A DNA stretch of 44,354 nucleotides from JAUVIB01 sp964424545 (lineage in GTDB: Bacteria; Calditrichota; Calditrichia; Calditrichales; Calditrichaceae), in NCBI GenBank assembly GCA_964424545.1, contig CAYRJN010000005.1, positions 1 to 44,354 on the forward strand. Direction: 5' to 3'. The position numbers and the translations under genes were made by a program. This document shows, piece after piece, positions 42,597 to 44,354 of the stretch. The first letter of the stretch is position 1, and each line of letters starts with the position of its first letter. The notes beneath the pieces are model-generated. The model saw only the letters and a program-made list of their open reading frames with translations. It was not told the DNA's origin and made no database searches.

Positions 42597-44105
42597 TTAT
42601 CTTAAAATAATTTTATCATAGCGAACCGTTCCGTAAGGTGAAATGGTTACGGATTTTATCTTCTCTTTATTATATGCGTAAAACTCCTTTACGTGCATTA
42701 GAAATACGGCGGGGATATCTTCCATAATTAATTGAACAGCCTTCTTATAATAATCCGCTCTGCGTGATTTGTCCGGTTCCAACAGCGCTTTATCCAGAAT
42801 TTTATCGATATATTTATTATGATAATGAAAAAAATTCCTTTTTGAGGAGGAATAAAACAAAGTTTGCAAAAAATTTCCGGCGTCGCCGAGAATTTCGGCG
42901 CCCCAGCCGTATATAAAAATTTGAGATGAATTGCTTTTCATGGCCCGCTCCAACTCTATCCATGAATCGAATGCGGTGATGTTCAGCGTAATCCCGACTT
43001 TCTTAAACGCTGTTTTTACGGCTTCGATATATGTTTGTCTGGTAAAAAAGTTTTTCGGATAATATAAATTTAAGGTTAGACCGTTTTTATATCCTTCCTT
43101 GATTAAAATCTCTCTTGCCAGCGCCGGATTGAATTGAATAGGATAATCGACGCTGTCTTGCCGCAGAATTTTCGGCAGCGGATTATTGGAGATATCCGCA
43201 TTCCCTCTGTTTATAAAATTCACAATTTTCTGTGTATTTAAAGACAAAACCAACGCTTTTCTAAGCGACTTTTTACTCAATATTTCATTTTTCAGGTTAA
43301 ATCCGATAAAAATGGTGCTGATGGGTTTATTGACGGCATAATTAATTTTGCCCATCCATTTTAAACGGTCTAAAGAGTATCCGCTGATGGCATACGCTAT
43401 ATCCGTATGATTGCTTTTAAGATTTTCTTCGATCTGTTTATAATTATCAAATCCCTTAAAAATGATATGGTTTATATTGACGTCCGATTTCCACCATGAA
43501 CAATTCTTTTTTAGAATAATTTTATCTCCGTTACGCCATTTATACAATTTAAACGGGCCGCTGCCTACGGGATTACGCGCAATCGCTTTGCCGTATTTTT
43601 TAATAGCGGAGGGGGATATCAGCGGAAAGGCGGAAGGAGAGGCCGCAGCGTAAATAAAAGCAGGACGAGCCTCTTTTAAAATAACGGCAAAAACGCTGTC
43701 GTCATAAACTTTAACAGCTTGTATATTGTTTAAAACGGCGTTGTTGGGGTTGGTTTTTTTTAACCAATCGACGGAATATTTAACGGCGGCTGCGTTCAAT
43801 TTAGAGCCGTCGTGGAATACAATGCCGCGGCGCAGACGAAAAGTGAATGATTTACCTAAGGAATCCATTTCCCATGATAGGCATAAATGCGGTTTTAAGG
43901 TCTTGAAATCCCGACCAAGAACAAGGAGCGTTTCGTAAATTTGCGAATAAATTTGCACAGCATCCAAGTCATTGTCGACGGAAGGCATAAGGGCAGAGGG
44001 CAAACCGATCATCCCGTGAATAACTTCGCTGTTTCTGACGCTCTCTCGACAACCAAGTGCGAAGGATAATAATATAATCAATAGAAAACGGTATGCCGAT
44101 GACAT
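42597..44105 (-). CDS. Family-5 solute-binding lipoprotein (DppA/OppA/NikA-like)
   Basis: 502-aa extracytoplasmic binding protein with lipobox ALGC, Cys19. The fold signatures of SBP_bac_5 are visible: LKPHLCLSWEMDSLGKSFTF, then LRRGIVFHDGSKLNAAAVKY, NPVGSGPFKLYKWRNGDKII, LRKALVLSLNTQKIV and the C-terminal lobe. Members bind peptides, nickel, or sugars for ABC importers. No permease or ATPase gene is adjacent. Instead it leads an operon with a histidine kinase and sigma-54 regulator, only 4 bp before the kinase. A sensory role, delivering ligand information to the kinase, is therefore a reasonable inference. Confidence 0.88.
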   Translation of the reverse strand: MSSAYRFLLIILLSFALGCRESVRNSEVIHGMIGLPSALMPSVDNDLDAVQIYSQIYETLLVLGRDFKTLKPHLCLSWEMDSLGKSFTFRLRRGIVFHDGSKLNAAAVKYSVDWLKKTNPNNAVLNNIQAVKVYDDSVFAVILKEARPAFIYAAASPSAFPLISPSAIKKYGKAIARNPVGSGPFKLYKWRNGDKIILKKNCSWWKSDVNINHIIFKGFDNYKQIEENLKSNHTDIAYAISGYSLDRLKWMGKINYAVNKPISTIFIGFNLKNEILSKKSLRKALVLSLNTQKIVNFINRGNADISNNPLPKILRQDSVDYPIQFNPALAREILIKEGYKNGLTLNLYYPKNFFTRQTYIEAVKTAFKKVGITLNITAFDSWIELERAMKSNSSQIFIYGWGAEILGDAGNFLQTLFYSSSKRNFFHYHNKYIDKILDKALLEPDKSRRADYYKKAVQLIMEDIPAVFLMHVKEFYAYNKEKIKSVTISPYGTVRYDKIILR

Positions 44106-44290
44106 TAGGATTTTTTTCTTTTAAAATTAAACATGGATAAAGATAAAAAAAATAGGAATTAAAAAAAATATATTTTAATAAGAACGAGAAAATCAAGCAG
44201 GGTGAGTGAGGGAGACGGATGTTTTTATTTATCTTACTTTTTACAATTACTCAAACAAGAGAACAGGAGAAAAACAATGACAAAAGAAAA
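44106..44290. other. Divergent intergenic region at right edge
   Basis: AT-rich stretch between the binding-protein gene (minus) and the partial plus-strand gene. It carries an AGGAGA ribosome-binding site at 44265-44270 and an ATG at 44277 that reads only MTKEK before a stop. Confidence 0.5.
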
Positions 44291-44304
44291 ATGACAAAAG
44301 AAAA
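44277..44304 (+). repeat. 14-bp tandem duplication at a start codon
   Basis: ATGACAAAAGAAAA occurs twice in direct succession (44277-44290 and 44291-44304). Because 14 is not a multiple of three, the first ATG reads MTKEK and stops in a TGA that overlaps the second ATG (ATGA). The second copy then opens a frame that continues to the window end. Confidence 0.75.
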
Positions 44305-44354
44305 AAGAAGAAGCCCTCTTTTTCTTTTTTGGATGAAAATGGGTTTCATGGTTG
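44291..44354 (+). CDS. Partial gene, N-terminus only
   Basis: The frame from 44291 reads MTKEKRRSPLFLFWMKMGFM and runs off the window. A short basic tail followed by an aromatic, hydrophobic stretch suggests an N-terminal membrane anchor, as in penicillin-binding or other bitopic envelope proteins. Too little is present to name it. Its ribosome binding site is placed for the duplicated upstream ATG at 44277, 14 bp away. Confidence 0.35.
   Translation, partial: MTKEKRRSPLFLFWMKMGFMV

Overview
The window is an AT-rich bacterial chromosome segment with normal gene density, about 32 intact protein genes, two clear pseudogenes, and no rRNA, tRNA, CRISPR array, integrase or transposase that I could see. 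Several families point to the FCB (Fibrobacteres-Chlorobi-Bacteroidetes) supergroup: a DUF4834-like mini-protein, a DUF4249-like remnant, Tat-exported TldD and Gfo/Idh/MocA proteins, GH109 and DUF5009 enzymes, and small outer-membrane barrels ending in aromatic residues. Most genes carry clear GGAG-type ribosome binding sites, which is unlike typical Bacteroidota. A Calditrichota- or Ignavibacteria-like lineage is therefore the best guess (inference, not proof).

Layout. 0.3-4.0 kb (minus): a GH78 alpha-L-rhamnosidase followed directly by a YeeE/YedE sulfur-compound transporter. 4.2-7.2 kb (plus): a TldD/TldE-type pair, only the first with a Tat signal. 7.4-9.3 kb: a metallo-beta-lactamase-fold hydrolase and an exported Gly-rich solenoid of 16-residue repeats. 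9.36-9.64 kb: the decayed tail of a DUF4249-like gene. 9.75-11.36 kb (minus): ECF sigma factor, membrane anti-sigma factor and Spy/CnrX-like periplasmic protein, all joined by 4-bp overlaps. 11.7-12.3 kb: an outer-membrane barrel pseudogene with one nonsense and two frameshift lesions. 12.4-14.1 kb (minus): folB, folK, a deoxynucleoside kinase and a 59-aa membrane protein. 14.3-15.9 kb: groL without groES. 16.2-19.2 kb (plus): Omp85-family barrel, an ECF-type ABC ATPase and a PfkB kinase.

20.0-30.4 kb is the main accessory block. It is a plus-strand glycan-use cluster: DoxX membrane protein, Tat-exported Gfo/Idh/MocA oxidoreductase, sodium:solute symporter, propeller-like lipoprotein, tandem alpha/beta-hydrolase esterase, lipidated GH109 and a DUF5009/HGSNAT-like transmembrane acetyltransferase. 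A perfect LacI-type palindrome lies upstream. No SusC/SusD pair is present, so uptake would run through the symporter after extracytoplasmic processing.

30.8-44.3 kb holds recX (minus), a YfcC-type carrier, a giant 1601-aa protein fusing an AMP-forming acyl-CoA synthetase to a C-terminal GNAT acetyltransferase through about 770 unassigned residues, and trxB. It ends with a minus-strand operon of solute-binding lipoprotein, histidine kinase and sigma-54 response regulator. A partial gene running off the right edge may begin at 44291. A dispersed family of small hairpins related to ATTCC(n)GGAATGACA recurs in at least five intergenic gaps.

The observations most worth following are the synthetase-GNAT fusion, the DoxX/Tat-oxidoreductase pair, the acetylate-then-hydrolyse logic of DUF5009 with GH109, the substrate-binding-protein-led two-component operon, and the two reconstructable pseudogenes.
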